Source: Mariprofundus ferrinatatus (lineage in GTDB: Bacteria > Pseudomonadota > Zetaproteobacteria > Mariprofundales > Mariprofundaceae). From it: a DNA stretch of 64,000 bases. Position numbers and translations under genes: made by a program. The notes under the pieces are model-generated. The model did not search any database. It was given only the letters and a program-made list of their open reading frames with translations, and was not told the DNA's origin. Position 1 is the first letter of the stretch. Each line of letters starts with the position of its first letter. The stretch covers positions 1,302,001-1,366,000 of the forward strand of contig NZ_CP018800.1 in the NCBI RefSeq assembly GCF_002795825.1. Reading direction: 5' to 3'. Shown in pieces: positions 44,188 to 53,686 of this stretch.

Positions 44188-44751
44188 ATGAAAAAAACCG
44201 TGACATCCTTTATCGCCGCTCTGGCTGCCATCACCTCAGTGGCGCCTGCGGCACATGCAAGCGACCCTTACATCGGCGTCGGCGTCGGCTCATTCATTCT
44301 TAATGACGGCATCTCGAAAAAAGCCAGCACTATCGGAACATATCTGCAGGTCGGAGATAATTTTTCGGAGTTTCTGGGTGGTGAAATCCGCATCGGAACC
44401 AGCGGCAACACCAAGGAAGAGTTCGCCATCATTCCGGGTAATAAGGTTGACTATTTCGCCGCAGCATTCCTGAAGCCGCAGATCAAAATCGCTGAGGATT
44501 TCACCGCTTACGCTCTGGTTGGCATGGGCACCATCCGCGCCACTCACTACCCTGTTGCAGGACTCTCCTCGAGCAAAAGCCGCAGCGGCCTCGGCTACGG
44601 CCTGGGATTCTCCTACAGCGCCATGGAGAACCTCGGTATCTCCGGAGAGTGGTCACACCTGAACACAAAACCTAAGGGAGCAACCTCAGTCAACTACAAG
44701 GGTGTCAGCGCCAGCATGTACACCCTCTCGCTGCAGTACCACTTCTTCTGA
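44188..44751 (+). CDS. Small outer-membrane beta-barrel protein
   Basis: A 187-residue exported protein; signal peptide to about residue 25 (PAAHA-SDPYIG), then alternating strands starting YIGVGVGSFIL and ending with the barrel signature SLQYHFF. It resembles the OmpA/OmpW-like eight-stranded barrels of porin-fold superfamilies (opacity-type). ATG 44188 has GGAG upstream. Placement just after the kinase and the repeat box suggests control by that two-component system. Confidence 0.8.
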   Translation: MKKTVTSFIAALAAITSVAPAAHASDPYIGVGVGSFILNDGISKKASTIGTYLQVGDNFSEFLGGEIRIGTSGNTKEEFAIIPGNKVDYFAAAFLKPQIKIAEDFTAYALVGMGTIRATHYPVAGLSSSKSRSGLGYGLGFSYSAMENLGISGEWSHLNTKPKGATSVNYKGVSASMYTLSLQYHFF

Positions 44752-44762
44752 TCTGCAGATCT

Positions 44763-44839
44763 CCTCTCGAAAAGGCTGTAGTGGTACAGCGTGGGGTGGC
44801 CTTCCGGTTTATGCCGAAGGGCCACCCCTCAAAGAGAGG
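44763..44839. terminator. Strong bidirectional hairpin
   Basis: Inner stem GGGGTGGCC...GGCCACCCC with TTC/GAA extension (44793-44828) and outer CCTCTC (44763-44768) with GAGAGG (44834-44839). It lies between the convergent barrel gene and ppiC. Confidence 0.75.
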
Positions 44840-44840
44840 T

Positions 44841-45107
44841 CTAACTCCTGAAATAGACAACCACCAGATGATAGCCGAACCTTGTTTTGATCGGCCCGTG
44901 CACCTTCAATAATGGCTTCTTGAAAATCACATCCTCGATCGGCTTAAGCAGCTGACCGGGGTAGATCTCGCCCAGATCACCATCGCGCTTCCTGGAAGGA
45001 CAGATCGAGTGTTTGCGGGCCAGCTTGGCAAAATCGTCACCCTTGCCGAGACGCTCTTTCAGCTTCTCGGCCTCATCTTTCGTTTTCACCAGAATATGTT
45101 TTGCCAT
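44841..45107 (-). CDS. ppiC: Parvulin-type peptidyl-prolyl isomerase
   Basis: An 88-residue single-domain parvulin, close in size to E. coli PpiC (93). MAKHILVKTKDEAEKLKERL is the typical start; FAKLARKHSICPS, GDLGEIYPGQLLKPIEDVIF and VHGPIKTRFGYHLVVVYF follow. No signal peptide, so cytoplasmic. ATG 45107 is chosen on family length; 45119 is four codons earlier. Confidence 0.92.
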   Translation of the reverse strand: MAKHILVKTKDEAEKLKERLGKGDDFAKLARKHSICPSRKRDGDLGEIYPGQLLKPIEDVIFKKPLLKVHGPIKTRFGYHLVVVYFRS

Positions 45108-45153
45108 TGCGCTTCGCATCAGGCTGATTATCTCTGAATGTTCCGGTTGTCAG

Positions 45154-46329
45154 TTATTTGTAAGCGGCAAGGGCTGCAGATACAGCAACGCCGTTGTTTA
45201 CCGGCGCATTGATCCGGCCCAGCACCTCATCGAGTGCGGCCAGGCATTTGAGCACATTATCCTTGCGTGCGGCATAACCCATCAGGCCGATTCGCCAAAC
45301 CTTGCCGGCCATCGGTCCAAGGCCTGCGCCGATCTCAAGGTTGTAGTCATTGAGCAGGGCACCACGCACTGCGGCATCGTCAACACCGTCAGGAATGGTG
45401 ACGGCATTGAGTTGCGGCAGCCGCTCGGCCTCCGGCACCACGAATGTGAGTCCCATAGCCTCCAGCCCCGCCTTCAGTGCATTGTGATGCAGGCGATGCC
45501 TTGCCCACGAGTTCTCCAGCCCCTCATTGTGCAGAATCACCAGCGATTCGTGCAGTGCGTACAGGGTATTTACCGGAGCGGTATGATGGTAGGCACGCTT
45601 GGCACCCTGCCCCCAGTAACCCATGACCAGATTAAGATCGAGGAACCAGCTCTGTACGGGCGATTTGCGCCCCTTGATCGCCGCAATAGCTCGATCGTTA
45701 AAGGAGACAGGAGAGAGGCCGGGCACACATGAAAGGCACTTCTGGGTACCGGAGTAGATTGCATCCACGCCCCACGCATCGACGCGCAACTCGGTGCCGC
45801 CGAGGGAGGTCACTGCATCAACGATGGTCAGGCAATCATACCTGTGTGCCAGTTCCACCAGCGTTTTGACATCCGAGGATGCGCCGGTGGAGGTCTCCGC
45901 TTGCACGAATGCCACCACCTTCGCCTCCGGATGCGCCTGCAGTGCATCCTCGAGCTTGTTGGCATCGACCGCCCTGCCCCACTCATCCTGTACCATGACA
46001 GCTGTGCCGCCGCAGCGCTCGACATTCTCTTTCATGCGGCCACCAAAAACACCGTTCTGGCAAACGATCACGGTATCGCCCGGTTCGACAAGGTTGACAA
46101 AACAGGTCTCCATACCGGCGGATCCGGGTGCTGATACGGGAATCGTCAGCTGGTTGCCGGTCTGGAATGCCTGCTGCAGCAACTCCTTCATCTCATCCAT
46201 CATGGCAACGAACATTGGATCGAGATGACCGATCGTGGGCCTTGCCATCGCCTGTGAAACACGCGGATTCACATCCGACGGGCCGGGCCCCATCAGGGTG
46301 CGTTGTGGTGGATAAAATGATGTTGTCAT
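45154..46329 (-). CDS. Serine/alanine-glyoxylate aminotransferase
   Basis: A 391-residue class-V PLP aminotransferase that turns glyoxylate into glycine. The start LMGPGPSDVNPRV, the segment VSAPGSAGMETCFVNLVEPGD, VDAVTSLGGTE and the PLP lysine Lys197 in SGTQKCLSC are visible. It lies 53 nt after glcF, so glycolate oxidised by GlcDEF can be aminated to glycine. The amino donor (serine or alanine) is not settled by sequence. Confidence 0.92.
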   Translation of the reverse strand: MTTSFYPPQRTLMGPGPSDVNPRVSQAMARPTIGHLDPMFVAMMDEMKELLQQAFQTGNQLTIPVSAPGSAGMETCFVNLVEPGDTVIVCQNGVFGGRMKENVERCGGTAVMVQDEWGRAVDANKLEDALQAHPEAKVVAFVQAETSTGASSDVKTLVELAHRYDCLTIVDAVTSLGGTELRVDAWGVDAIYSGTQKCLSCVPGLSPVSFNDRAIAAIKGRKSPVQSWFLDLNLVMGYWGQGAKRAYHHTAPVNTLYALHESLVILHNEGLENSWARHRLHHNALKAGLEAMGLTFVVPEAERLPQLNAVTIPDGVDDAAVRGALLNDYNLEIGAGLGPMAGKVWRIGLMGYAARKDNVLKCLAALDEVLGRINAPVNNGVAVSAALAAYK

Positions 46330-46381
46330 ACTCTACCTCTCAATTTGGCTGCCTGCAGACTAGAAAAATGTATCGCCCGCA

Positions 46382-47617
46382 TCACCCTCTATCTGTTTGT
46401 GGTTTTTCATACAGTTCGGCCAGCAACTCAATCCAGTGGACCACCGGAATCTCGCTTGCTGACTCGATATGTTTCATGCAACCGATATTGGCAGTCGCAA
46501 TCCGTGTCGGCCGCCCTGCCTCAAGTGATTCTATTTTATTCGCTCTCAGCGCCTCTCCAATCTCCGGTTGCAACAGCGTATAGGTTCCGGCGGCACCGCA
46601 GCAGAGATGGCCACCTTTCACCGGCACCAGTTCAAATCCGGACTTCTCCAGTATGGTCTCAACCACGCCGCTCAGCTTCTGGCCATGCTGCAGCGTGCAT
46701 GAAGCATGGAAGGCGATCTTTTCGCCACCACCGTTTGCTGCAGGCAGATCCTGCCCTGCCACCAGTTCGGAAATGTCGGCAGCAAGTGCTGATATCTGCT
46801 TTGCCTTTTCTGCATATGCCGGATCGTTACGCAGCAGGTAGCCATACTCCTTGAGTTGCAGGGCACAGGCGCTGGCCGTCGACACGATCCCCTCCACTCC
46901 CGCCTCAATATCTGCCCACCAGTGGTCGATATTGCTTCTCATACGCTCCAGTGCTGCCTCAGATGCATTCAGGTGATGCTCCAGCGCGCCGCAGCATTGG
47001 GCAATACCTGTACGTTGCAGAGAAATACCAGCCTGATCCAGCACGATTGCCGCAGCGCGGTCGATACCCGCATCGAGCACCGGCTGCACACAACCCTCGA
47101 TCATCAATACCGTGCGCTTATGCCTGCGCGGCGGCCAATCCAGCTTCGTCCGGGAAACAGCGGGAAGCAGTGCTTTCAGCCCCTGCGGCAACAGCGGCCT
47201 GAACAAGCCTGCCCCCTTGAGAAGCAGGGAGAAGCGTGTGCGGTTAGGAAGTATGGCAGTCATAGCTTTGCGCTGGATCCGCTCCACCATTGGCCGCTCT
47301 GTTCCCGCCTCGCACAATTCACGTCCGATATCCAGAAGGTGGGCATATTCCACACCGGAGGGGCAGGTCGATTCACAGCTGCGACAGGTAAGGCAGCGAT
47401 CAAGATGCTCGCGCGTTTTCTCGCTGGCACTGCCGCTCTCCAGCATCTCCTTGATCAGGTAGATACGCCCGCGCGGCCCGTCAAGTTCATCGCCGAGCAG
47501 CTGGTAGGTCGGACATGTCGCGGTGCAGAACCCACAGTGCACGCAGGAGCGAAGGATACGGTCCGCCTCTTTCCCAGCTTCGCTGGCAAGTTTACCGGCT
47601 GGAATCTTCGTCTGCAT
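46382..47617 (-). CDS. glcF: Glycolate oxidase iron-sulfur subunit GlcF
   Basis: A 411-residue subunit with two [4Fe-4S] motifs, CVHCGFCTATCP and CLTCRSCESTCP, and two CCG domains (GIAQCCGALEHH and GGHLCCGAAGTY). It passes electrons from the flavin subunits to the quinone pool. It starts 3 nt after the glcE stop. Confidence 0.95.
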   Translation of the reverse strand: MQTKIPAGKLASEAGKEADRILRSCVHCGFCTATCPTYQLLGDELDGPRGRIYLIKEMLESGSASEKTREHLDRCLTCRSCESTCPSGVEYAHLLDIGRELCEAGTERPMVERIQRKAMTAILPNRTRFSLLLKGAGLFRPLLPQGLKALLPAVSRTKLDWPPRRHKRTVLMIEGCVQPVLDAGIDRAAAIVLDQAGISLQRTGIAQCCGALEHHLNASEAALERMRSNIDHWWADIEAGVEGIVSTASACALQLKEYGYLLRNDPAYAEKAKQISALAADISELVAGQDLPAANGGGEKIAFHASCTLQHGQKLSGVVETILEKSGFELVPVKGGHLCCGAAGTYTLLQPEIGEALRANKIESLEAGRPTRIATANIGCMKHIESASEIPVVHWIELLAELYEKPQTDRG

Positions 47618-47620
47618 GGC

Positions 47621-48685
47621 TCAGATACCGCCGTACATGCGACCGGGATTGAGGATCCCTTTGGGGTCGAAAGCCGCCTTCAGCTGTCTATGCAACTTCA
47701 TCTCTCCATCACTTAACGGAGCAAAAATCTCTGCAGTTCGATCACCGCCACGAAACAGCGTGGCATGACCGCCAGCCTCTGATGCAACAGCAAATATCTG
47801 CTCGGAAGGGAGATCCGACTTCAGCCAGCGCTGAGCCCCGCCCCAGCCGATAAACCAGTCTGTATCTTCTGATGCAGCAAGAAGCGGATGTTGAGCATCC
47901 GAAGGTACGGAGAGTCGCCAGAGGGGGCGAAGGTCGTCGAAGAAAGAGAGGTTGTGCTCACGAATATCCTTCCATAAATTCAACCCATCCACGTAAATTT
48001 CGCCGCCGATCAGAGCGGCTGATTTGCGCACCGCTGATTCCGTACCACAAATTCGGAAATAGACCCGTTCACCATCGGCCGCCATGGCAGTAACCGGCAA
48101 CGGGGTTCCAGCCCAGCGGTTCATTATCCGGATCGCATCAATGTAGCCAGCCTCAATCATTACGGTCTGTTCGGCCTGTCTGTGCGGCAGCACTTTAAGC
48201 GACACATCCAGCAGTACGCCGAGCGTGCCGAGACTGCCGGCCATCGCCCTTGAAACATCGAAACCGGCAACATTCTTCATGACCTCACCGCCGAAGCGCA
48301 TCTCCTCGCCCCTGCCGTTAATCATGTGGCAGCCGAGCACGAAATCGCGGCAGGCGCCCGCATAGGGACGTCTGGGGCCGGAAAATCCGCAGGCAACGGT
48401 GCCGCCAATAGTGGCATCTTCGCCGTAATACGGTGGATCGAAGGGCAACCGCTGGCGATGACCGTCCAGGGCATCTGCAAGCTCAGAAAGCTTCGTCCCG
48501 GCGCGTGCCGTGATCACCAACTCGGTCGACTGATAGGAGATGATACCGCTATGCGCTGATACCGAAAGCGGCTCACCCAGAGGTTCACGTCCGTACCACG
48601 ATTTGGTTCCGTTTCCGATAATATTGAGCGCCCTGCCGCCCCGGAAGGCATCCTCGATCTGCTGCCTGATCTCACTACTGCCCAT
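47621..48685 (-). CDS. glcE: Glycolate oxidase FAD-binding subunit GlcE
   Basis: A 354-residue subunit of the FAD-linked oxidase family, shorter than GlcD. FAD-binding segment IIGNGTKSWYGR, LPFDPPYYGEDATIGGTVACGFSGPRRPYAG, and the C-terminal FDPKGILNPGRMYGG are visible. The start and the glcD stop share one base. Confidence 0.94.
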   Translation of the reverse strand: MGSSEIRQQIEDAFRGGRALNIIGNGTKSWYGREPLGEPLSVSAHSGIISYQSTELVITARAGTKLSELADALDGHRQRLPFDPPYYGEDATIGGTVACGFSGPRRPYAGACRDFVLGCHMINGRGEEMRFGGEVMKNVAGFDVSRAMAGSLGTLGVLLDVSLKVLPHRQAEQTVMIEAGYIDAIRIMNRWAGTPLPVTAMAADGERVYFRICGTESAVRKSAALIGGEIYVDGLNLWKDIREHNLSFFDDLRPLWRLSVPSDAQHPLLAASEDTDWFIGWGGAQRWLKSDLPSEQIFAVASEAGGHATLFRGGDRTAEIFAPLSDGEMKLHRQLKAAFDPKGILNPGRMYGGI

Positions 48686-50148
48686 CAGAAACGCTCCAGT
48701 TCAGGGTGCGGAAGCTGGCCGTTGTGAACATGCATGCGACCAAGCTCTGCACAGCGGTGCAGTGTCGGCACCGCCTTGCCCGGATTAAGCAGGCGATCAG
48801 GATCAAAGGCATCCTTCACAGCAAAGAACTGATTTAATTCAAGCGCTCCGAACTGGATGCACATCGAATCGAGCTTCTCCACGCCGACACCGTGCTCGCC
48901 GGTGATGCTGCCGCCCGACGCCACACAGAGCTCGAGGATCTTAGCGCCGAACGCTTCCGTACGCTCAAGTTCGCCCGGCTTATTGGCATCGTAAAGAATC
49001 AGCGGATGCATATTGCCGTCTCCGGCATGAAAAACGTTGGCGACCGGAAGCTTGTACTCATCCGACCAGAGAGCGATCTGCCGCAGTACATTCGCAAGTG
49101 CTGCCTTGGGGATGGTCCCGTCCATACAGTAGTAATCGGGTGCCAGACGCCCCACGGCGGGAAATGCTGCCTTGCGTCCGGCCCAGAGCTGCAGGCGTTC
49201 GCTTTCATTGTTCGATGTTTTTATTGCAGTTGCACCGGCTCCATTCAACACCTTCTGTACCGCCGCAATGTGATCCGTCACCCCCTCAAGGGTACCATCG
49301 ATTTCGCAGAGAAGGATCGCCTCGGCATCATCCGGATATCCAGCATGGGCAAATGCCTCGGCCGCCTCAATGGCCAGTTTGTCCATCATCTCCAGCCCTG
49401 CCGGCACAATGCCCGCAGCAATAATATCGGCAACGCCCCGTCCCGCCTTCTCAATATCATCGAAAGCAGCCATCACCACCTGCGCGACTTCCGGTTTCGG
49501 CAACAGCTTCACCGTCACCTCGACAATCACCCCGAGCAGTCCCTCCGAGCCGTGCATGAGAGCAAGCAGGTCGTAACCGGCTGCATCAAGCGCCGCACCG
49601 CCCAGTTCGATCAGTTCGCCCTGCATGGTGAGTATTTTCAGGCCCAGCACATTGTGTACCGTCAGGCCGTATTTAAGGCAATGTACGCCGCCGGAGTTCT
49701 CGGCCACGTTGCCGCCGATGGTACAGGCGATCTGGGAGCTGGGATCCGGGGCATAATAGAGCCCGAGATAATCAACCGCCTGCGATATCGCCAGATTGCG
49801 AACGCCGGGCTGTACGACAGCGGTTCGGTTATCGGAATTTATGGAGAGGATATTGTTGAACTTTGCCAGCGACAGGAGAACCGCGTTTTCGACCGGCATC
49901 GCTCCGCCGGAAAGTCCCGTACCTGCACCTCGTGCAACCACCTCTACCTTCTCGGTATGGCATAACCTGAGAATCGAGGCCACCTGCTCCACGCTTTCAG
50001 GCAGCACAACCAGCGCCGGCAGCTGACGGCAAACTGAAAGTCCATCACACTCATAAGGACCGAGCTCTTCTCGACTGGTCAGAATAGAGGCCGAGGGAAC
50101 AAACTCCGAAAGTTTATTCAGCAGCCGCTCTTTTTTCTCCCCATCCAT
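48685..50148 (-). CDS. glcD: Glycolate oxidase catalytic subunit GlcD
   Basis: A 487-residue FAD-linked oxidase catalysing glycolate to glyoxylate. VVARGAGTGLSGGAMPVE and GLYYAPDPSSQIACTIGGNVAENSGG form the FAD site; VANVFHAGDGNMHPLILYD and GSITGEHGVGVEKL lie in the C-terminal domain; FDPDRLLNPGKAVP ends the fold. With glcEF, the aminotransferase and GlyA it forms a photorespiratory-type salvage route, expected when RuBisCO oxygenates. Confidence 0.95.
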   Translation of the reverse strand: MDGEKKERLLNKLSEFVPSASILTSREELGPYECDGLSVCRQLPALVVLPESVEQVASILRLCHTEKVEVVARGAGTGLSGGAMPVENAVLLSLAKFNNILSINSDNRTAVVQPGVRNLAISQAVDYLGLYYAPDPSSQIACTIGGNVAENSGGVHCLKYGLTVHNVLGLKILTMQGELIELGGAALDAAGYDLLALMHGSEGLLGVIVEVTVKLLPKPEVAQVVMAAFDDIEKAGRGVADIIAAGIVPAGLEMMDKLAIEAAEAFAHAGYPDDAEAILLCEIDGTLEGVTDHIAAVQKVLNGAGATAIKTSNNESERLQLWAGRKAAFPAVGRLAPDYYCMDGTIPKAALANVLRQIALWSDEYKLPVANVFHAGDGNMHPLILYDANKPGELERTEAFGAKILELCVASGGSITGEHGVGVEKLDSMCIQFGALELNQFFAVKDAFDPDRLLNPGKAVPTLHRCAELGRMHVHNGQLPHPELERF

Positions 50149-50245
50149 AACCCAACATGATGAGAGGAAGCACCCTCTGCGTCCACCCCACGTTGTGAAC
50201 GGTTATTTTGACTGTTCAGAGAGAGGAGCGATGAAAAACTGTGGC

Positions 50246-50279
50246 TCTCCATTATACCCGGTTTGATCTATAATGGAGA
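50246..50279. repeat. Perfect 11-bp inverted repeat in the glcD/MMPL divergent region
   Basis: TCTCCATTATA (50246-50256), 12-nt spacer, TATAATGGAGA (50269-50279). Each arm holds TATAAT reading outward, so it may be a pair of divergent -10 elements, a regulator site, or both. No matching -35 was found. Confidence 0.6.
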
Positions 50280-50353
50280 CAGAGGGTAGCGCTACACGGG
50301 GCCGCCTCATGCATGTGGTTGCAGGATTGCGTAACAGCAACAGAAGGAGAGCG

Positions 50354-52843
50354 ATGAAGCTGGTTGTCTGGTATGAAAAACTGGTCATAGAGAGGCCCAA
50401 ACTGACACTGACCCTTCTCGGCCTGTTGTTGCTGATCTTTGCAGCTTTCATACCAAGATTTGAGCTCGATGTTTCTGCTGACTCGCTGGTGCTGGAAAAC
50501 GATGCCGATCTTGAATATTACCGCTCTATCCGTGCCCGCTATGGTTCCGACGACTCCCTGATCCTTACCTATACACCCAATGCCGAACTCTTTTCAAAAG
50601 ATGAACTTGCGCGGCTTCGCAACATGCGCGACCGGCTGCGTGGCATCGATCATGTTGAATCTGTGGTCACCATTCTCGATGTGCCGCTCCTGGAGAGCCC
50701 GCCGATCTCGCTCAGTGAGTTCAGTGAGAGTGCCCCGATGCTTGAGCAGCCAACGACAGACCCTGCACTGGCCAAGAGGGAGTTGCGTCAGAGTCCGCTC
50801 TATCGCAACCACCTGATGAGTCCGGACGGAAAAACCTGTGCACTGCAGATCGTGCTGCAGCGAGATGAGACCTATCTGAACCTGCGCAAACAGCGCGACC
50901 GGCTGCGTGAGAGAAAACTGACCGGTGCACTGACCGAGAGCGAGAAAGCGCAGCTGCCACGCATCGAGGGTGAGTTTGAGCGCTACAGCCAGAAGGTGAC
51001 GGAAAAAGAGGCGGAGCTGATCAACGCCGTACGCGCCACCATGGATGAGTATCGCCCCTATGCCCAGATGCATCTGGGCGGTGTACCAATGATCGTCTCC
51101 GATATGATGAGTTTTATCCGTCACGACCTCGTGCTTTTCGGCTTTGCCGTACTGGCGATTCTGGCGCTGATGCTGGTGATTGTATTCGGCAAACTGCACT
51201 GGGTGCTGCTGCCGCTTCTGACAGCTGCAGCAACCGGTATCGTAACCACCGGTTTTCTCGGCATGGTCGGCTGGCCTGTCACCGTTGTCTCCTCGAACTT
51301 TCTGGCACTGGTGCTGATCTTCAGTCTCTCTCTCACCATCCACCTGATTGTGCGCTACCGCGAGCAGCACCTGCTTGAGCCGGAAGCCCTGCAAAGCCGG
51401 CTCGTAAGCATTACGGTGCGCAGCAAGGCGATGCCATGCCTGTTCAATGCGCTGACCACGATGGTCGCCTTCGGCTCACTTGTGGTCAGTGATATTCGTC
51501 CGGTCATCGACTTCGGCTGGATTATGTTTTTTGCCGTTGGCGCGTCGATGCTGCTCTCCTTTACCCTTTTTCCCGCCACCCTGATGTTTGTTCAGCCCGG
51601 CCAACCGCAACAGGGGCGAGACATCATGGGCAGCATCACTGCGTTCTTCGCACGCCTTGTTGAACAGCACAGCGGCAAGCTGCTGCTAATCGCAGCCCTG
51701 CTCGCAACCCTTGGAACTTTGGGCATGTCGCGCCTGACGGTTGAGAACCGGTTTATCGACTACTTTCACAGCTCCACAGAGATCTTTCAGGGCATGAAAC
51801 TGATTGACGAAAAACTTGGCGGCACAACACCTCTCGATGTCATCATCGATGCACCTGAAGAGAATCCATTCGAAGCGGGTTGGGAGGATGAATTCGAAGA
51901 CGATGAAGAGGGAGGTTTTGCCAATCGTAGCTACTGGTTCAATACACGCATGCAGGATGACATCGCCTCTATACACAACTTTATTGATGCACTTCCCGAG
52001 ACAGGCAAGGTGCTCTCACTGCACACTGCCATGACCATGCTGGACACCCTTAAAGGGGATGAGGTCGTGGACAACCTCTTCCTCTCTGTGCTCTATAAAC
52101 GCATGCCACCAGAGGTGATGTCGCAGATGATCACCCCCTACCTTTCCGCCGACGGACAGCAGTTACGCATTGCCGTCCGCGTCTATGAATCCGATGTCGG
52201 CCTTAACCGCAAGGAGCTGCTGGAAAAGATCCGCAATCATCTGACAGATCAACGTGCGGAAAATGGAGAGCAGGTACACCTGAGCGGCATGGTCGTACTC
52301 TATAACAATCTGCTGCAGAGCCTCTTTCGCTCCCAGATCCAGACCCTCGGCTTTGTTTTTATGGTAATTCTGATCACCTTCGCCCTGCTCTTCCGCTCTT
52401 TCAAAGTAGCCACCATCGCCATCATTCCCAACATCATTCCGGTTGTTCTTGTGCTGGGGTTATTGGGCGGGCTCGGCATTCCGCTCGATATCATGACGAT
52501 CACCATTGCAGCCATCACGGTGGGTATTGCCGTGGACGACACCATTCACTATGTCTACCGCTACCATGAGGAGTGGCAGAAGGATGGCGACTACCATGCT
52601 GCCGTGTTTCGGGCTCACAACAGCATCGGCCGGGCGATGTATTACACCTCGATTACCATCACCATCGGTTTCATCGCCATGGTGCTCTCCGACTTCGTGC
52701 CGACCATCTACTTCGGCCTCTTCACCGCCTTTGCCATGATGACTGCCCTGCTCACCAACATTACCGTGTTGCCGATCCTGCTAAGAAACTTCAAACCCTA
52801 CGGCAATCAACCCGCTGTCAGCGCAACAGACCCACAACACTGA
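50354..52843 (+). CDS. MMPL/RND-superfamily exporter
   Basis: An 829-residue RND-type exporter made of two repeats, each with one helix, a large periplasmic loop and a six-helix sterol-sensing-like bundle. The first loop has a Glu/Arg-rich coiled segment (about residues 185-225) and the second an acidic insert (EDEFEDDEEGG). AITVGIAVDDTIHYVYRYHEE carries the conserved Asp pair of the second half. ATG 50354 has AGGAG upstream. This group includes hopanoid or lipid exporters and works without a TolC partner. Substrate unknown. Confidence 0.87.
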   Translation: MKLVVWYEKLVIERPKLTLTLLGLLLLIFAAFIPRFELDVSADSLVLENDADLEYYRSIRARYGSDDSLILTYTPNAELFSKDELARLRNMRDRLRGIDHVESVVTILDVPLLESPPISLSEFSESAPMLEQPTTDPALAKRELRQSPLYRNHLMSPDGKTCALQIVLQRDETYLNLRKQRDRLRERKLTGALTESEKAQLPRIEGEFERYSQKVTEKEAELINAVRATMDEYRPYAQMHLGGVPMIVSDMMSFIRHDLVLFGFAVLAILALMLVIVFGKLHWVLLPLLTAAATGIVTTGFLGMVGWPVTVVSSNFLALVLIFSLSLTIHLIVRYREQHLLEPEALQSRLVSITVRSKAMPCLFNALTTMVAFGSLVVSDIRPVIDFGWIMFFAVGASMLLSFTLFPATLMFVQPGQPQQGRDIMGSITAFFARLVEQHSGKLLLIAALLATLGTLGMSRLTVENRFIDYFHSSTEIFQGMKLIDEKLGGTTPLDVIIDAPEENPFEAGWEDEFEDDEEGGFANRSYWFNTRMQDDIASIHNFIDALPETGKVLSLHTAMTMLDTLKGDEVVDNLFLSVLYKRMPPEVMSQMITPYLSADGQQLRIAVRVYESDVGLNRKELLEKIRNHLTDQRAENGEQVHLSGMVVLYNNLLQSLFRSQIQTLGFVFMVILITFALLFRSFKVATIAIIPNIIPVVLVLGLLGGLGIPLDIMTITIAAITVGIAVDDTIHYVYRYHEEWQKDGDYHAAVFRAHNSIGRAMYYTSITITIGFIAMVLSDFVPTIYFGLFTAFAMMTALLTNITVLPILLRNFKPYGNQPAVSATDPQH

Positions 52844-53549
52844 TCACAACAAGTGCGCCGCCAATCACCTGCTTGAAGCTGGCCGTACCCTCTGCAATCA
52901 GCTGTTCATGCAGTTTCAGACCGATGAGATGACCGATGGCGGCACATGGAAGCAGCCAGAGATGGTGGACCCACCAGAAGTCGATACCGGCCCAGTAGAG
53001 CACCGAGAGCTTGATCACAACGAGGATAAACCAGAGGACAAAGAGCGTATTGCGCAACTCCCCAACCGCAACATGGCGTGCGAATACAGCCACGATCAAT
53101 GGTGCGCCGATCAGTGACACGCCTGCGGCGTAAGCACCGGCAATAAGCAGAAGATAGTCAATCCAGGGACTGCGACTGCTCAGTTCAAAGCGGAACAGAT
53201 AGCAGAAGGCGTAAAAGAGTGTGGTCAGATAGACAAATGCCACAATCCACTCGGAGGGGAGCGTTAACAATCCGAACACCCCGATCAGTTTTGGGATAAT
53301 CATGATGCCGAACGCCTTCTTCAGATAGGGCCAGTTCACATGTTCGATGCGAGAGCTGACGGTAATGGATGAGAAGAATAGCAGGTGGATACCGATCAGC
53401 GGCAGCCAGATCAGGGCATCATCCACCACCAGCAACAGCAGTGGAAGCCCGAGTGCAGCACCGCCAAAGCCGAGCCCCGAGCGCACAAATCCGGTCCAGA
53501 CAAAGATCAGGGCCGTGGCAATGTATTGCCAGGTTTGCAGATCATGCAT
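52818..53549 (-). CDS. TauE/SafE-family anion permease
   Basis: A 243-residue membrane protein with about eight helices in two repeats. The family hallmark GFVRSGLGFGGAALGLPLLLL near the N-terminus and SLIGAPLIVAVFARHVAVGELRNTLF in the second half are clear. Members export sulfite, sulfoacetate or similar anions, so it could remove sulfite made from sulfide oxidation, but this gene is far from the sulfur cluster. Its 3' end overlaps the convergent exporter by 26 nt. Confidence 0.88.
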   Translation of the reverse strand: MHDLQTWQYIATALIFVWTGFVRSGLGFGGAALGLPLLLLVVDDALIWLPLIGIHLLFFSSITVSSRIEHVNWPYLKKAFGIMIIPKLIGVFGLLTLPSEWIVAFVYLTTLFYAFCYLFRFELSSRSPWIDYLLLIAGAYAAGVSLIGAPLIVAVFARHVAVGELRNTLFVLWFILVVIKLSVLYWAGIDFWWVHHLWLLPCAAIGHLIGLKLHEQLIAEGTASFKQVIGGALVVISVVGLLR

Positions 53550-53686
53550 AATTAAAAGTCTTTATATTACAGAATGATAAGAGCTTCTGTTATTGAACAG
53601 GTACAAGTCGTTTTGAACGATATGTAGCCATAAGCAATTGAGTGAAAAACAACGCAGCAGGATTCAAAAGCAGAGGCTCCTTCGAC

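Noticed and set aside
50273-50353. Longer start for the MMPL exporter
   Set aside because: The extra 27 codons begin in the inverted repeat and lack an RBS; ATG 50354 has AGGAG and gives a normal N-terminal helix.
53569-53590. Inverted repeat ACAGAA-N10-TTCTGT before the TauE/SafE gene, considered as a LexA box
   Set aside because: LexA boxes read CTGT-N8-ACAG; here the half-sites point the other way and no SOS gene follows. It could be another operator but evidence is thin.
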